From Mesorhizobium ciceri WSM4083 (GTDB taxonomy: Bacteria; Pseudomonadota; Alphaproteobacteria; Rhizobiales; Rhizobiaceae): a stretch of 64,000 nt of DNA. Under the pieces are notes generated by a model. The model saw nothing but the letters and a program-made list of their open reading frames with translations, had not been told where the DNA came from and did no database searches. The stretch lies in NCBI RefSeq assembly GCF_000519305.1, contig NZ_JAFG01000003.1, positions 1,152,672 to 1,216,671 of the forward strand. Reading direction: 5' to 3'. Positions 48,818 through 58,150 of this stretch are shown piece after piece; within the stretch, counting starts at the first letter, position 1; each line of letters starts with the position of its first letter. The translations under genes and the position numbers were made by a program.

Positions 48818-50134
48818 TCAGCGGATGCCGCACCAATCGATTACGGACGCGGCGATCACCTTGGCCGTCTCGACCACCGATTCGACCTCGACATATTCGT
48901 CGGAACCATGAAAACCGTCGCCCGACGGGCCGAAGATCACACCGTCAACGCCGGCGCCGGCATAGTGCGCGGCATCGCACACGGCGACGAAGCCGCGCGC
49001 CTGCGGCGCCTTGCCGACCACCGCCTTGCGCTTCATCAGCGATGTCACCAGCGGATGATCGACCGGCGTGTTCATCGGCGGGAAATACAGCCCGCCGAGC
49101 TCCCATTGGATCGCAGGCGGGTTGTCGCGCAGCCACGCATCGGTTTGCGCGAAATGGTGGACGAACGTCTCGAAATCGCGGCGGTAGTCGGCCGAGTTCT
49201 CATCGGGCAGGAATTTCATGTCGAGATCGAGCACCGCGACGTCGGGAATGATGGCCGGGTTGGTCATGACGGTCGGTAGGCCGTGTTCGCCAAGGCCGGT
49301 GCCGCCATGCATGACGCCGATGTTGATGGTGTTCATGCCGAGCGGCAGCAGCGGATGGGATTTCGCCCGCGTCCGGTCCAGCTCATACTGACGCACGGCG
49401 GCAATGAAGCGGGCGGCGATCTCGATGGCGTTGACGCCCGGCTCCAGCCGGTCCTTGTCGTGGCGCTGCGGATAGATCTCGTTGTAGCGCAGCGCCGAAT
49501 GGGCGTTGCGCCCGCGGATCGTCACCCGCGCCCATTCAAGCCCGCCTTCGACCGGCAGGACATCGCCCCAGGTCGGTTCGGCGACCAGCACCGCCTTGGC
49601 GAGCTTGCCCTTCTTGACCGCATCCATGGCGCCGAAGCCGCCGGCTTCCTCGTCGACGACGGAGTGGATGGCGAGCCGGCCCTGCAGCGTGATGCCCGCC
49701 TTGCGGATAGCGCGCGCGGCGGCGATGCAAGCGGCGACGCCGCCCTTCATGTCGACAGCGCCTCGGCCATAGAGGCGGCCATTGGTGATCTCGCCGCCGA
49801 ACGGATCGACCGACCAGTCCTTCATCGCGCCGACCGGCACCACGTCGATGTGGCCGCACAGGATCAGGCTGCGGTCCTCGTCTCCCGCCCATTCGCCGAC
49901 CAGATTGGGCCGCCCGGGCAAGGCATCCCATTGCTCGGTCCTGAACCCGTCCTGCTTGAGGATCGGCTCGAGCAGCGCCTGGACATCCGCCTCGCGATTG
50001 ATCGCCGGGTTGGGCTCGAATTTGGGGTTGACCGAAGGGATGCGGACCATGTCGCGGGTCAGGCCGATCAACCAGTCGCGATCGGTCTCGATCTCAGCCT
50101 GCACGGCGTCGATGATGGTCTGGTTGTCAGGCAT
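48818..50134 (-). CDS. M20-family peptidase/deacylase (ArgE/DapE-like)
   Basis: 438 aa zinc hydrolase, cytoplasmic. Metal-ligand motifs: LILCGHIDVVPVG (His and Asp), GRGAVDMKGGVAACI (bridging Asp), VDEEAGGFGAMDAV (catalytic Glu and ligand) and the final FGPSGDGFHGSDEYVEV (last His). The insert between is the dimerisation domain. It removes an acyl, carbamoyl or peptide group from an amino-acid-like compound. It overlaps the RpiR gene by 8 bases as a two-gene unit and is convergent with the Liv operon, so it may process what that transporter brings in. Confidence 0.92.
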   Translation of the reverse strand: MPDNQTIIDAVQAEIETDRDWLIGLTRDMVRIPSVNPKFEPNPAINREADVQALLEPILKQDGFRTEQWDALPGRPNLVGEWAGDEDRSLILCGHIDVVPVGAMKDWSVDPFGGEITNGRLYGRGAVDMKGGVAACIAAARAIRKAGITLQGRLAIHSVVDEEAGGFGAMDAVKKGKLAKAVLVAEPTWGDVLPVEGGLEWARVTIRGRNAHSALRYNEIYPQRHDKDRLEPGVNAIEIAARFIAAVRQYELDRTRAKSHPLLPLGMNTINIGVMHGGTGLGEHGLPTVMTNPAIIPDVAVLDLDMKFLPDENSADYRRDFETFVHHFAQTDAWLRDNPPAIQWELGGLYFPPMNTPVDHPLVTSLMKRKAVVGKAPQARGFVAVCDAAHYAGAGVDGVIFGPSGDGFHGSDEYVEVESVVETAKVIAASVIDWCGIR

Positions 50135-51065
50135 TGTCGTTCCTTCTCTGCGTCACGGCGCCAAGCGCATCGACGCTATTTCCTTGGGGGTTTGGCGGCG
50201 TCATCCGCCGCAGGCGACAGGGCGGCATCGAGCTGCGGATCTTCTCGATGTCCTCGATCCGCTTGCGGACCCCGGCGCCATGACCCTCCAGCGCATGGGC
50301 AAACACGGTTTCCATCTGGGCGACGGCGGTCGCCAGCGTGTCGAAAGGTGAATTGGCGTCGATCGCCGCGACCATGGTCAGGTCCGCTATGTCAGATATC
50401 GGCGACAGCCAGACATCGGTGAACAGCAGGATGGAGACGCCGCGCTCCTTGGCCTGCTGGGCAAAGCTCACCACGTCCGACTGGTAGCGCCGGTAGTCGA
50501 ACACGACGAGGAGGTCGCGCTTGCCAAGGTCGATCAACAGGTCGAAATCGGCGGGGCTCAACGAACCGATGTCGCGCACGCCGGAGCGGAACTGCAGGAG
50601 GTAGCCGGCCAGCATGGAGGCGATGTGACGGCTGAAACGGCCGCCCAGCAGCACAACCTGGCCCTTGCTTTCGAGCAGCATGTTGACGGCGCGCGTGTAG
50701 GCCTGCACCGGCATCGCTGTGCGCGTGCGCTCCAGGCTGTCGGAAACCGAATGGAAATAGGCAAGTGCGGTGCCTTCGCTGGAGCCGCCCGGGCGCTTGG
50801 CTTCCATCATCAGCAGCGGCGAATGCAGCCTGGATTCGACTTCGGTGAGCAGGCGTGCCTGGAAGTCGGCAAAGCCGACATAGCCAAGCTTGGTCATCAG
50901 CCGCGTCACGCTCGGGTCACTGACGCCAGCGCGCCGTGCCAGCCGGGTCGCCGTGCCCAGCCCCGACATCGGGTAATCGGCGAGCAGGACCTGGACGATC
51001 TTGTCTTCCGCGGAGGTGAACGCCACGGTCGTGTTGGCCAGTTCTTCGCGGATCGACATTGTCAT
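50127..51065 (-). CDS. RpiR/MurR-family transcriptional regulator
   Basis: 312 aa. N-terminal helix-turn-helix of RpiR type (about 20-80; ARRAGVSDPSVTRLMTKLGYVGFADFQARL) and a SIS domain (about 125-260; VVLLGGRFSRHIASMLAGYLLQF), which usually senses a sugar phosphate or related metabolite. The first of two near-adjacent ATGs (51065, 51059) is used. It is transcribed with the M20 gene and likely controls it and perhaps the neighbouring ABC operon. A direct repeat of TCTTACA lies in its promoter region. Confidence 0.92.
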   Translation of the reverse strand: MTMSIREELANTTVAFTSAEDKIVQVLLADYPMSGLGTATRLARRAGVSDPSVTRLMTKLGYVGFADFQARLLTEVESRLHSPLLMMEAKRPGGSSEGTALAYFHSVSDSLERTRTAMPVQAYTRAVNMLLESKGQVVLLGGRFSRHIASMLAGYLLQFRSGVRDIGSLSPADFDLLIDLGKRDLLVVFDYRRYQSDVVSFAQQAKERGVSILLFTDVWLSPISDIADLTMVAAIDANSPFDTLATAVAQMETVFAHALEGHGAGVRKRIEDIEKIRSSMPPCRLRRMTPPNPQGNSVDALGAVTQRRNDNA

Positions 51066-51233
51066 CGCCTATCGTCGATAGAAAGACGATTATCTTACAA
51101 TTTCGCACATGTTTGTCAAATTTGGAAATTTTCTTACAGAGCCATCCGAGAGCGTTCGGCGTGGCTTGCAATCCCGTGACGGCCGAGCCATCGCGTGCAA
51201 CACATCCACGTCGGGTCGAACGAAGGCTTGCGT
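51066..51233. promoter_or_regulatory. Promoter region of the RpiR-M20 unit with TCTTACA direct repeats
   Basis: The segment is clearly AT-rich (51090-51140). TCTTACA occurs twice in the same orientation (51093-51099, 51132-51138), and between the copies are TTTGTCAAATTTGG and GGAAATTTTC. These are candidate sites for the RpiR-type protein or promoter parts; the assignment is weak. No gene lies here. Confidence 0.3.
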
Positions 51234-52883
51234 CTATTTGAAGCTGGCGATGGGCAGGAACTTGACCGCGGAACCGGTGAAGTGCCGGTGATCGGACGTC
51301 TGTCCTCGCGGCTGGAATCCGTCGAGGTAGATGTGCTTCGGCGCTGTGCGGATGAGATTGGCGGCAATGACGGGCGCCGTCGCGGGGCTGGCTCCGCCGG
51401 CGATGCCGCGACCTGTCTCAATCAACCGGCCGGACAGCGCGGCCGGCACGGTGACCGCGGTGGCTTCGGGATCGAGATTTGGCTGGACACGGTCGGCCTT
51501 CGGGCTGGTCCTGACGCGATCTTCGGGCTTCGGTTGGGCAACCGAGACCCGCTGGCCGGCCAACCCATCAAGGCCGTCATCGGCGTGGTTCAAGGCCAGC
51601 AAGGCAGCGAGCGCATCGCCGGATTTGTCTGCGTCAGGCTGGCGCGTCGGGCTTGTCGGGCTTTCCGGCCGCCATGTCGGCAACGGGATGTTGAGCGCCA
51701 CCAGGTCCGGCCCGCCGCTCGCGGGGCCGGCATCCGACTTGCCCGAGGGAATTTCAGCATCGGTTGCTGCTGGATTGGCCAGTTCGGCCCGCGCCGTGGA
51801 AGCGTCGGCTGTTGCAAGTGGCGCGATTTGCGGGGTCGGAATGCTGGCCGTTGACCCGGTGCGCGGGGCGAAGGCTGGCAGCGGCACTGAGCCCGGCGCC
51901 ATCGCCATGACTATCGCTTCAGGCGTCTTTCCCTCCGCTCCAATCGGCGATTCTTCGGCCCGATCGACGGAAGCCGTCTGGATGTCGGCGCGCTGGGCAT
52001 CCTGCGGCGGCACGATAGCGATGCCGGCAGGCCTGGGTTCAACGGACTTGGCCGGCTTGCGTGGCGCCGGCACCGCTTCGGCGGCATCGTCGGTTTCGTC
52101 CGCGCCGCGCCCACCCAAAAGCGTCGCCAGCAGGCCGCGCGGCCTGCGTTGGCCGTCGTCGGCACTTGCCAGTTCGATGTTGGGCGTGCCGGCGCCCTTG
52201 CGCGATTTGTAGGCGGCAAACGCCTGCCCATAACCGGGCAGCGGTTTGCCGTCGCTGGGCACATGCAGCGTATTGCCGTTCGGGAATACCCTTGCGAGTT
52301 CCCGGCGGCTGATGCCAGGCCAATGCCGCACATTGCCGACATCCATATGTATGAAAGGCGAGCCGGAGGTCGGGTAATAGCCTACGCCGCCGCCCTGCAT
52401 CTTGAGGCCGATGTCGCGCAGCTTCTTCAACGGCACATCCGGCAGGAAGAAGTCCATCGCGCGGCCAACCATATGTTGGCTCTCCCGAGCCACACCCTTC
52501 GAGCGGCTGCGCAGCATGGCGTTCGTCGCTGGCGACCGATAGGCGCTGACCACGTGGATATAGGTTCTCGAGCCGCTGGCGCGATAGGCCTGCCAGACAA
52601 GATCGAGCAGGCGCGGATCCATCTTCGTCGGTTCGTTGCGACGCCAGTCGCGCAGCATCAAATTGATCTTCTTCAATCCCGCCGGATCATACCGCCCATT
52701 GCGCTTGAAGACGATTTCAGCCTTCTCGCCCGTATGGAGATGTTGAATCTTCAAAGCACGCGTCTCCGCGAACGCGCCGGTAACGAACAGACATAAGAAC
52801 GCTGCCATGATGGCTGGCAGTGTCCAAAGACGGGAAGCACCGGGGGCGTTTTGCACGTTTTCGCTCACGTTCATGCCTTGCAC
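51234..52883 (-). CDS. DUF882 (YcbK-like) murein-peptidase-type exported protein with long tail
   Basis: 549 aa. N-terminal export signal (about 20-40; LPAIMAAFLCLFVTGAFA), then the DUF882/peptidase M15-type domain (about 42-205): SAYRSPATNAMLRSRSKGVARESQHMVGRAMDFFLPDVPLKKL and SPFIHMDVGNVRHWPG carry the zinc His/Asp set of this fold. Residues about 235-549 are Pro/Ala/Asp-rich, apparently disordered. Such proteins cut or bind peptidoglycan in the periplasm. The start is either GTG at 52883 or ATG at 52874 (MNVSENVQ). No partner genes adjoin; tRNA-Thr follows upstream. Confidence 0.87.
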   Translation of the reverse strand: MQGMNVSENVQNAPGASRLWTLPAIMAAFLCLFVTGAFAETRALKIQHLHTGEKAEIVFKRNGRYDPAGLKKINLMLRDWRRNEPTKMDPRLLDLVWQAYRASGSRTYIHVVSAYRSPATNAMLRSRSKGVARESQHMVGRAMDFFLPDVPLKKLRDIGLKMQGGGVGYYPTSGSPFIHMDVGNVRHWPGISRRELARVFPNGNTLHVPSDGKPLPGYGQAFAAYKSRKGAGTPNIELASADDGQRRPRGLLATLLGGRGADETDDAAEAVPAPRKPAKSVEPRPAGIAIVPPQDAQRADIQTASVDRAEESPIGAEGKTPEAIVMAMAPGSVPLPAFAPRTGSTASIPTPQIAPLATADASTARAELANPAATDAEIPSGKSDAGPASGGPDLVALNIPLPTWRPESPTSPTRQPDADKSGDALAALLALNHADDGLDGLAGQRVSVAQPKPEDRVRTSPKADRVQPNLDPEATAVTVPAALSGRLIETGRGIAGGASPATAPVIAANLIRTAPKHIYLDGFQPRGQTSDHRHFTGSAVKFLPIASFK

Positions 52884-53196
52884 GTTCTTTTGTTTCGGCG
52901 ACTTCAGGTTCCCGCCCAGATGAAGAGCCTTTCAGCCCTCTTCCTGACAAGCATGGACTTGACCGACGCAGACAGGCGTCCATGCCACAATACGTCATGT
53001 CGATGAACAGCATCTTGGTTGATGAATCGTGTCTTGCCGGGAACGCGCTTCGGCTGGAGTTGCCTGTGGCAGCCATTTTCTGGAGCAATGCACCGCTGAT
53101 GGGGTCCGCCAGCACGATGGCCGCGCCATTCCCATGTACCCGCCTCGCCCTCGCAAATGCAGAGGACGATCGTGCGGCAACAGGGATGTTGGAACC
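52884..53196. other. Intergenic region upstream of the DUF882 gene
   Basis: 313 bases between the DUF882 start and tRNA-Thr. A frame of 132 codons on the plus strand (52820-53218) overlaps the DUF882 start and tRNA, has no ribosome site and no family-like sequence; I do not count it as a gene. The region should carry the promoter of DUF882 and the 3' trailer of the tRNA. I see no repeat or hairpin of note. Confidence 0.5.
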
Positions 53197-53271
<75 letters not shown>

Positions 53272-53433
53272 CGCTGATGGCGGGGCTTCTGCCATATCGA
53301 ACCGGCAAGCGCAAGGCCAAGTGCAACGCTTCTGTGAAAGGCTTTGCCGGATAGCTTTTAATGACATGGCCGTGCCACAATGTTGGCTATCCCTGAACGG
53401 CAAGCTGGTGGGGTCGCCGGCGGGGACGGGGCG

Positions 53434-53628
53434 ATGGACGACAAGACAATTCCAGTGAAAAAGGATGGTCCACCGAAAAACAGCGCAACAATCCGCAAGG
53501 ACCGGCTTGCCGAGCAATTGCGCGCCAATCTGCAGAAGCGCAAGGCGCAGTCGCGCTCGCGGCGCACCGGCGAAGCCGACCTGCGCCCGGACGGACTCGC
53601 TGCCTCGAAGGAAATACAAAAAGATTAA
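53434..53628 (+). CDS. Small basic protein upstream of murA
   Basis: 64 aa from the ATG at 53434 (MDDKTIPVKKDGPPKN). Lys/Arg-rich, with a helix IRKDRLAEQLRANLQKRKAQSRSRR and an acidic end; no membrane segment. A GGGGACGGGG stretch precedes the start. Its position just before murA, head of the conserved block, and its bias toward real coding composition support it as a gene. Function unknown. An in-frame ATG at 53380 is possible. Confidence 0.7.
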   Translation: MDDKTIPVKKDGPPKNSATIRKDRLAEQLRANLQKRKAQSRSRRTGEADLRPDGLAASKEIQKD

Positions 53629-53757
53629 CTCAAATCGGCCACTCTTGGCCCGGATACGAGGAAATCCTATTTCTTGAACCAAGCCGGCCAATGGTCTAGA
53701 CGGGCCGCTACTCAAACGATTGAACCGGCCCTTTTTGGCCGAGAGGGACGTTCTTCC

Positions 53758-55050
53758 ATGGATCGCATCAGAATTGTCGGGGGCAACAAGCTCTCCGGAA
53801 GCATTCCGATCTCGGGCGCGAAAAACGCGGCGCTGCCCCTGATGATCGCCTCGCTTTTGACCGACGACACGCTGACGCTGGAGAACGTGCCGCATCTGGC
53901 CGATGTCGAGCAGCTGATCCGCATTCTGGGCAATCATGGCGTCGATTATTCGGTCAATGGCCGCCGCGAGAAGCAGAATGAGGGCTATTCGCGCACCATC
54001 AATTTCTCCGCCCGCAACATCGTCGACACCACAGCGCCCTACGAACTGGTGTCGAAGATGCGCGCCTCGTTCTGGGTGATCGGCCCGCTGCTGGCCCGCA
54101 TGGGCGAAGCAAAGGTGTCGCTGCCGGGCGGTTGCGCGATCGGCACGCGGCCGGTCGACCTGTTCCTCGAAGGCCTGCAGGCGCTGGGTGCCGATATCGA
54201 CGTCGACACCGGCTATGTCATCGCCAAGACCCGGAATGGCCGCCTTGTCGGCAACCGCTACATCTTCCCGAAGGTCTCGGTCGGCGCCACCCATGTGCTG
54301 ATGATGGCCGCGGCACTCGCCAAGGGCGAGACGGTGCTGGAAAATGCCGCCTGCGAGCCCGAGATCGTCAACCTCGCCGAATGCCTCAATGCCATGGGCG
54401 CCAAGATTCATGGCGCCGGAACCCCGACCATCACCATCGACGGCGTCGAATCGCTGTCGGGAGCGCGCGTGCGCGTCATCCCCGACCGCATCGAGACCGG
54501 CACCTATGCCATGGCCGTCGCCATGACAGGCGGCGACGTGGTGCTCGAAGGTGCGCGTGCGGACCTGCTGCAGACAGCACTGGACGTGATCGCCCAGACA
54601 GGTGCGGAGATCACGCCGACCAATTCCGGCATCCGGGTGAAGCGCAACGGCGCCGGCATTTCGCCGGTCGACGTGACGACAGCGCCGTTCCCGGCCTTCC
54701 CGACCGATTTGCAGGCGCAGTTCATGGGCCTGATGACCATGGCCAAGGGCAAGTCGCGCATCACCGAGACGATCTTCGAGAACCGCTTCATGCATGTGCA
54801 GGAACTGGCGCGGCTCGGCGCTCACATCACGCTTTCGGGCCAGACGGCGATCGTCGACGGCGTGCCGAAATTGAAGGGCGCGCCGGTCATGGCGACCGAT
54901 CTTCGCGCCTCTGTCTCGCTGGTCATCGCCGGCCTGGCGGCGGAAGGCGAGACCACGGTCAACCGCGTCTACCACCTCGATCGCGGCTTCGAGCGGCTGG
55001 AAGAAAAGCTGTCCAACTGCGGCGCGGTGATCGAACGTATTTCGGCGTAG
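53758..55050 (+). CDS. murA: UDP-N-acetylglucosamine 1-carboxyvinyltransferase
   Basis: First committed step of peptidoglycan precursor synthesis: transfers enolpyruvate from PEP to UDP-GlcNAc. 430 aa from the ATG at 53758 ([29 protein letters not shown]; Lys in GAKNA contacts substrate). The reactive Cys is at 126 in [15 protein letters not shown] (Cys115 in E. coli), so it should be fosfomycin-sensitive in type. C-terminal half has the repeat of the EPSP-synthase fold. GAGAGGGA precedes the start; the frame to 53674 lacks support. Heads the murA-to-yacG block. Confidence 0.97.
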   Translation: MDRIRIVGGNKLSGSIPISGAKNAALPLMIASLLTDDTLTLENVPHLADVEQLIRILGNHGVDYSVNGRREKQNEGYSRTINFSARNIVDTTAPYELVSKMRASFWVIGPLLARMGEAKVSLPGGCAIGTRPVDLFLEGLQALGADIDVDTGYVIAKTRNGRLVGNRYIFPKVSVGATHVLMMAAALAKGETVLENAACEPEIVNLAECLNAMGAKIHGAGTPTITIDGVESLSGARVRVIPDRIETGTYAMAVAMTGGDVVLEGARADLLQTALDVIAQTGAEITPTNSGIRVKRNGAGISPVDVTTAPFPAFPTDLQAQFMGLMTMAKGKSRITETIFENRFMHVQELARLGAHITLSGQTAIVDGVPKLKGAPVMATDLRASVSLVIAGLAAEGETTVNRVYHLDRGFERLEEKLSNCGAVIERISA

Positions 55051-55141
55051 GCCAATCGCAAGGCCTTGCGGTGCGGTTGCGCGGACGGGAAAGACCGCCT
55101 AACAGAAGGTTCAGTTATCAACCTTCAGGTGCGAAATCCGC

Positions 55142-55573
55142 ATGGCCCTTAAGCTTATCGCGCTCGACGACCAGGATCTGAGCATCGTATCGGCTCATGT
55201 CCAGGATGCCGTGCTGAAAGTCAGCGACCTCGAATTCCTGCCCGCGGCCAAGCGTTTCCTGCTGACCATGAACCGTTTCGTCTGGGAGGCAAAATCCGGC
55301 CTGTTTCGCCAGCACAATGAGCGGCGGCAGGCCGTGCTGCATTTCGACCGCGTGCTCGGCGCCAAGACCAGCGGCATCGACCGCGACAAGCCTGCCGAAG
55401 TCCTGTCGCTGCTGGCGATCAGCTTCATCGAGATCAGCAAGCCGGCCGGCATCGTCGAGCTGATCTTTGCGGGCGGCGGCGCGATCATGCTCGACGTCGA
55501 ATGCATCGAGGCCCGTCTTGCCGACATCGGCGGCGCCTGGGAAGCCACCTCGCGCCCCATCCACAAGGCCTGA
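55142..55573 (+). CDS. DUF2948-family protein
   Basis: 143 aa of unknown function. Begins MALKLIALDDQDLSIVSAHVQDAVLKVSDLEFLPAAKRFLLTMNRFVWE, then FRQHNERRQAVLHFDRVLGAKTSGID and a C-terminal VELIFAGGGAIMLDVECIEARLADIGGAWEA. This outline is known as DUF2948 and is conserved in alphaproteobacteria next to hisD. Probably cytoplasmic. 7 bases separate it from hisD, so it is cotranscribed. Confidence 0.85.
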   Translation: MALKLIALDDQDLSIVSAHVQDAVLKVSDLEFLPAAKRFLLTMNRFVWEAKSGLFRQHNERRQAVLHFDRVLGAKTSGIDRDKPAEVLSLLAISFIEISKPAGIVELIFAGGGAIMLDVECIEARLADIGGAWEATSRPIHKA

Positions 55574-55580
55574 GCGTCCG

Positions 55581-56873
55581 ATGGCCATTACGCTTCGTCA
55601 GTCCGATGCCGATTTCGAGCAACGTTTCGCCGCCTTCCTCACGACCAAGCGGGAAGTGTCCGCCGATGTCGATGCCGCGGTGCGCGACATCATCGCGCGC
55701 GTGCGCGCCGAGGGCGACGCGGCGCTGATCGATTACACCAGGAAATTCGACCATGCCGACCTGAAAAGCCTTGGTATTGCGATTTCGAAGGACGATGTCG
55801 CCCAGGCCTACAAGGCGGCCGACCCAAAAACGATCGAGGCGCTGGAATTCGCGCGCGACCGCATCCGCTCCCATCACGAGCGGCAGCGGCCGAAGGACGA
55901 TCGCTATACGGATGCCGCCGGCGTCGAGCTCGGCTGGCGCTGGACGGCGGTCGAAGCCGTCGGGCTCTATGTGCCGGGCGGCACGGCAAGCTATCCGAGC
56001 TCGGTGCTGATGAACGCCGTGCCGGCCAGGGTGGCCGGCGTCGAGCGCATCGTCATGGTGGTGCCGGCGCCGGGCGGCATCATCAATCCGCTGGTGCTGG
56101 TGGCCGCGGATATCGCGGGTGTGTCGGAAATCTACCGCGTCGGCGGCGCACAGGCGATCGCAGCCCTTGCCTACGGCACCGAAACGATCGAGCCGGTCGC
56201 CAAGATCGTCGGCCCGGGCAACGCCTATGTCGCGGCTGCCAAGCGCCAGGTGTTCGGCACCGTCGGCATCGACATGATCGCCGGGCCGTCGGAAGTGCTT
56301 GTGGTGGCCGACGGCAGCAACGATCCGGACTGGATCGCGGCCGACCTGCTGGCCCAGGCCGAGCACGATGCATCGGCGCAATCGATCCTGGTCACAGACG
56401 ATTCAGCCTTCGGCATCGCTGTCGAACAAGCCGTCGAGCGCCAGTTGCAGAGCCTGCCACGCGGCGAGACGGCGGCGGCGAGCTGGCGTGATTTTGGTGC
56501 GGTGATCCAAGTGTCGACCATCGACGCCGCGCTGCCGCTGGTCGACCGCATCGCCGCCGAACACGTCGAACTGGCCATCGACGACGCCGAGGGCTTCCTG
56601 TCGCGGATGCGCAACGCGGGTGCGGTCTTTCTCGGCCGCCACACGCCGGAAGCCATCGGCGACTATGTCGGCGGCTCCAACCATGTGCTGCCGACGGCGC
56701 GCTCGGCGCGCTTCTCGTCCGGTCTGTCGGTGCTCGATTTCGTCAAGCGCACGTCGATCCTCAAGCTTGGACCGGAGCAGCTGCGGTTCCTGGCGCCGGC
56801 GGCGATCGCGCTCGCCAAGGCGGAAGGCCTTGATGCGCACGGACGCTCCGTCGCCATACGGTTGAACATGTAG
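55581..56873 (+). CDS. hisD: Histidinol dehydrogenase
   Basis: Last two steps of histidine synthesis: L-histidinol to L-histidine with NAD+, zinc-dependent. 430 aa from the ATG at 55581 (MAITLRQSDADFEQRF). Family signature VGPGNAYVAAAKRQVFGTVGIDMIAGPSEV is near residue 210; ligands are in LLAQAEHDASAQS and TGGSNH-like VGGSNHVLPTARSARF. The reading frame is open to 55467 within DUF2948; the inner ATG fits the family start. 6 bases before the UPF0262 gene. Confidence 0.97.
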   Translation: MAITLRQSDADFEQRFAAFLTTKREVSADVDAAVRDIIARVRAEGDAALIDYTRKFDHADLKSLGIAISKDDVAQAYKAADPKTIEALEFARDRIRSHHERQRPKDDRYTDAAGVELGWRWTAVEAVGLYVPGGTASYPSSVLMNAVPARVAGVERIVMVVPAPGGIINPLVLVAADIAGVSEIYRVGGAQAIAALAYGTETIEPVAKIVGPGNAYVAAAKRQVFGTVGIDMIAGPSEVLVVADGSNDPDWIAADLLAQAEHDASAQSILVTDDSAFGIAVEQAVERQLQSLPRGETAAASWRDFGAVIQVSTIDAALPLVDRIAAEHVELAIDDAEGFLSRMRNAGAVFLGRHTPEAIGDYVGGSNHVLPTARSARFSSGLSVLDFVKRTSILKLGPEQLRFLAPAAIALAKAEGLDAHGRSVAIRLNM

Positions 56874-56879
56874 GCGGCG

Positions 56880-57365
56880 ATGTCTGGCCCCGATCAAACC
56901 CGCGCCAGGCTGATCGATGTCGAACTCGACGAATCGATCGGCCGTTCGACACCCGATGTCGAGCATGAGCGTGCGGTGGCGATCTTCGACCTGATCGAGG
57001 AAAACAGTTTTCAACCCGTCAATGACAGCGGCGCCGGCCCTTATCGGCTGAAACTGTCGCTGGCCGAGCAGCGCCTGGTGTTTGCCGTGGCGCGCGAGGA
57101 CGGCGCCGCCGTCGTCACCCATATCCTGTCGCTGACGCCGCTCAGGCGCATCGTCAAGGACTACTACCTGATCTGCGAAAGCTATTACGACGCCATCCGT
57201 TCCTCGACACCGAGCCATATCGAGGCGATAGACATGGGCCGCCGCGGTTTGCACAATGAGGGTTCGCAAACGCTAATGGACCGGCTATCCGGCAAGATCG
57301 ACATAGACTTCGATACGGCGCGCCGGCTGTTCACGCTGGTCTGCGTGCTGCACTGGCGGGGCTAG
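56880..57365 (+). CDS. UPF0262-family protein
   Basis: 161 aa of unknown function. [44 protein letters not shown], followed by [19 protein letters not shown] and [43 protein letters not shown], matches the UPF0262 outline found after hisD in alphaproteobacteria. Cytoplasmic, no known catalytic motif. Ends with TAG at 57363-57365, 2 bases before the likely CTG start of the next gene. Confidence 0.9.
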   Translation: MSGPDQTRARLIDVELDESIGRSTPDVEHERAVAIFDLIEENSFQPVNDSGAGPYRLKLSLAEQRLVFAVAREDGAAVVTHILSLTPLRRIVKDYYLICESYYDAIRSSTPSHIEAIDMGRRGLHNEGSQTLMDRLSGKIDIDFDTARRLFTLVCVLHWRG

Positions 57366-57367
57366 CC

Positions 57368-57823
57368 CTGGCACCCGGCGCCCTGCCCCGTTCGATCCTG
57401 TTCCTGTGCGGCATGAATGCCGTGCGCTCGCCAATGGCAGAGCAACTGGCGCGCCGCATGCTGCCGGCCACCGTCTTTGTCGCTTCGGCAGGCGTTCGCG
57501 CTGGCGAGCGCGATCCATTCGTCGATGCGGTGCTGGCCGAAGACGGTCTCACGCTGGGCGAGCGCCACCCAAGGACGATGGACGATCTCGAGGACGACTA
57601 TTTCGACCTCATCGTCACGTTGGCGCCGGAAGCACACCACGCCGCACTCGAACTCACCCGCTCGCTCGCTGTCGAGGTCGAATACTGGCCGACGCCGGAC
57701 CCGACCGACGCCAGCGGCACCCGCGAACAGATCATGGCCAGTTATCGCGACGTGCGCGAGCGGCTGAAGGTGCGCATAGGCCGACGTTTTCTGCTTCCAG
57801 GAGCAAAAAACGCGACGGATTAA
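57368..57823 (+). CDS. Low-molecular-weight protein-tyrosine-phosphatase-like protein, probable CTG start
   Basis: The phosphatase loop C-x5-R-S reads CGMNAVRS and its Cys codon (57407-57409) precedes the first in-frame ATG (57413). No ATG or GTG is found in frame between that Cys and the upstream coding region. A CTG at 57368, with GGCGGGG 6 bases upstream, gives a 151-aa protein starting LAPGALPRSILFLCGMNAVRS, a normal start for the family. The general-acid Asp is probably in EYWPTPDPTD. Starting at 57413 would delete the active site. Function in this block is unknown; arsenate reductase is an alternative name for the fold. Confidence 0.8.
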   Translation: MAPGALPRSILFLCGMNAVRSPMAEQLARRMLPATVFVASAGVRAGERDPFVDAVLAEDGLTLGERHPRTMDDLEDDYFDLIVTLAPEAHHAALELTRSLAVEVEYWPTPDPTDASGTREQIMASYRDVRERLKVRIGRRFLLPGAKNATD

Positions 57824-57910
57824 GCGTGTTCACAAGCGGACGATTATCATATAGGTTCCGCCGAAATTCCGGCCAGGGTGCTGGAACTACCATCCAAGCA
57901 AAGGTATCGA

Positions 57911-58129
57911 ATGCCGAAGGAAGAAGTCCTCGAGTTTCCGGGTGTCGTGACGGAGTTGTTGCCGAACGCGATGTTCCGGGTAAAGCTCGAAAACGAACAC
58001 GAAATCATCGCCCATACGGCCGGCCGCATGCGCAAGAACCGCATCCGCGTGCTGACCGGCGACAAGGTTCTGGTCGAGATGACGCCATACGACCTGACCA
58101 AGGGCCGCATCACCTATCGTTTCAAGTAA
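57911..58129 (+). CDS. infA: Translation initiation factor IF-1
   Basis: 72 aa, one S1/OB-fold domain: [72 protein letters not shown] is read in pieces as the full, unbroken family sequence. It binds the ribosomal A site and helps IF2 and IF3. AAAGG precedes the ATG. It stands between the phosphatase and maf genes, the usual rhizobial order. Confidence 0.98.
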
Positions 58130-58150
58130 GCAAAGCCCGACTGGTCCGCG

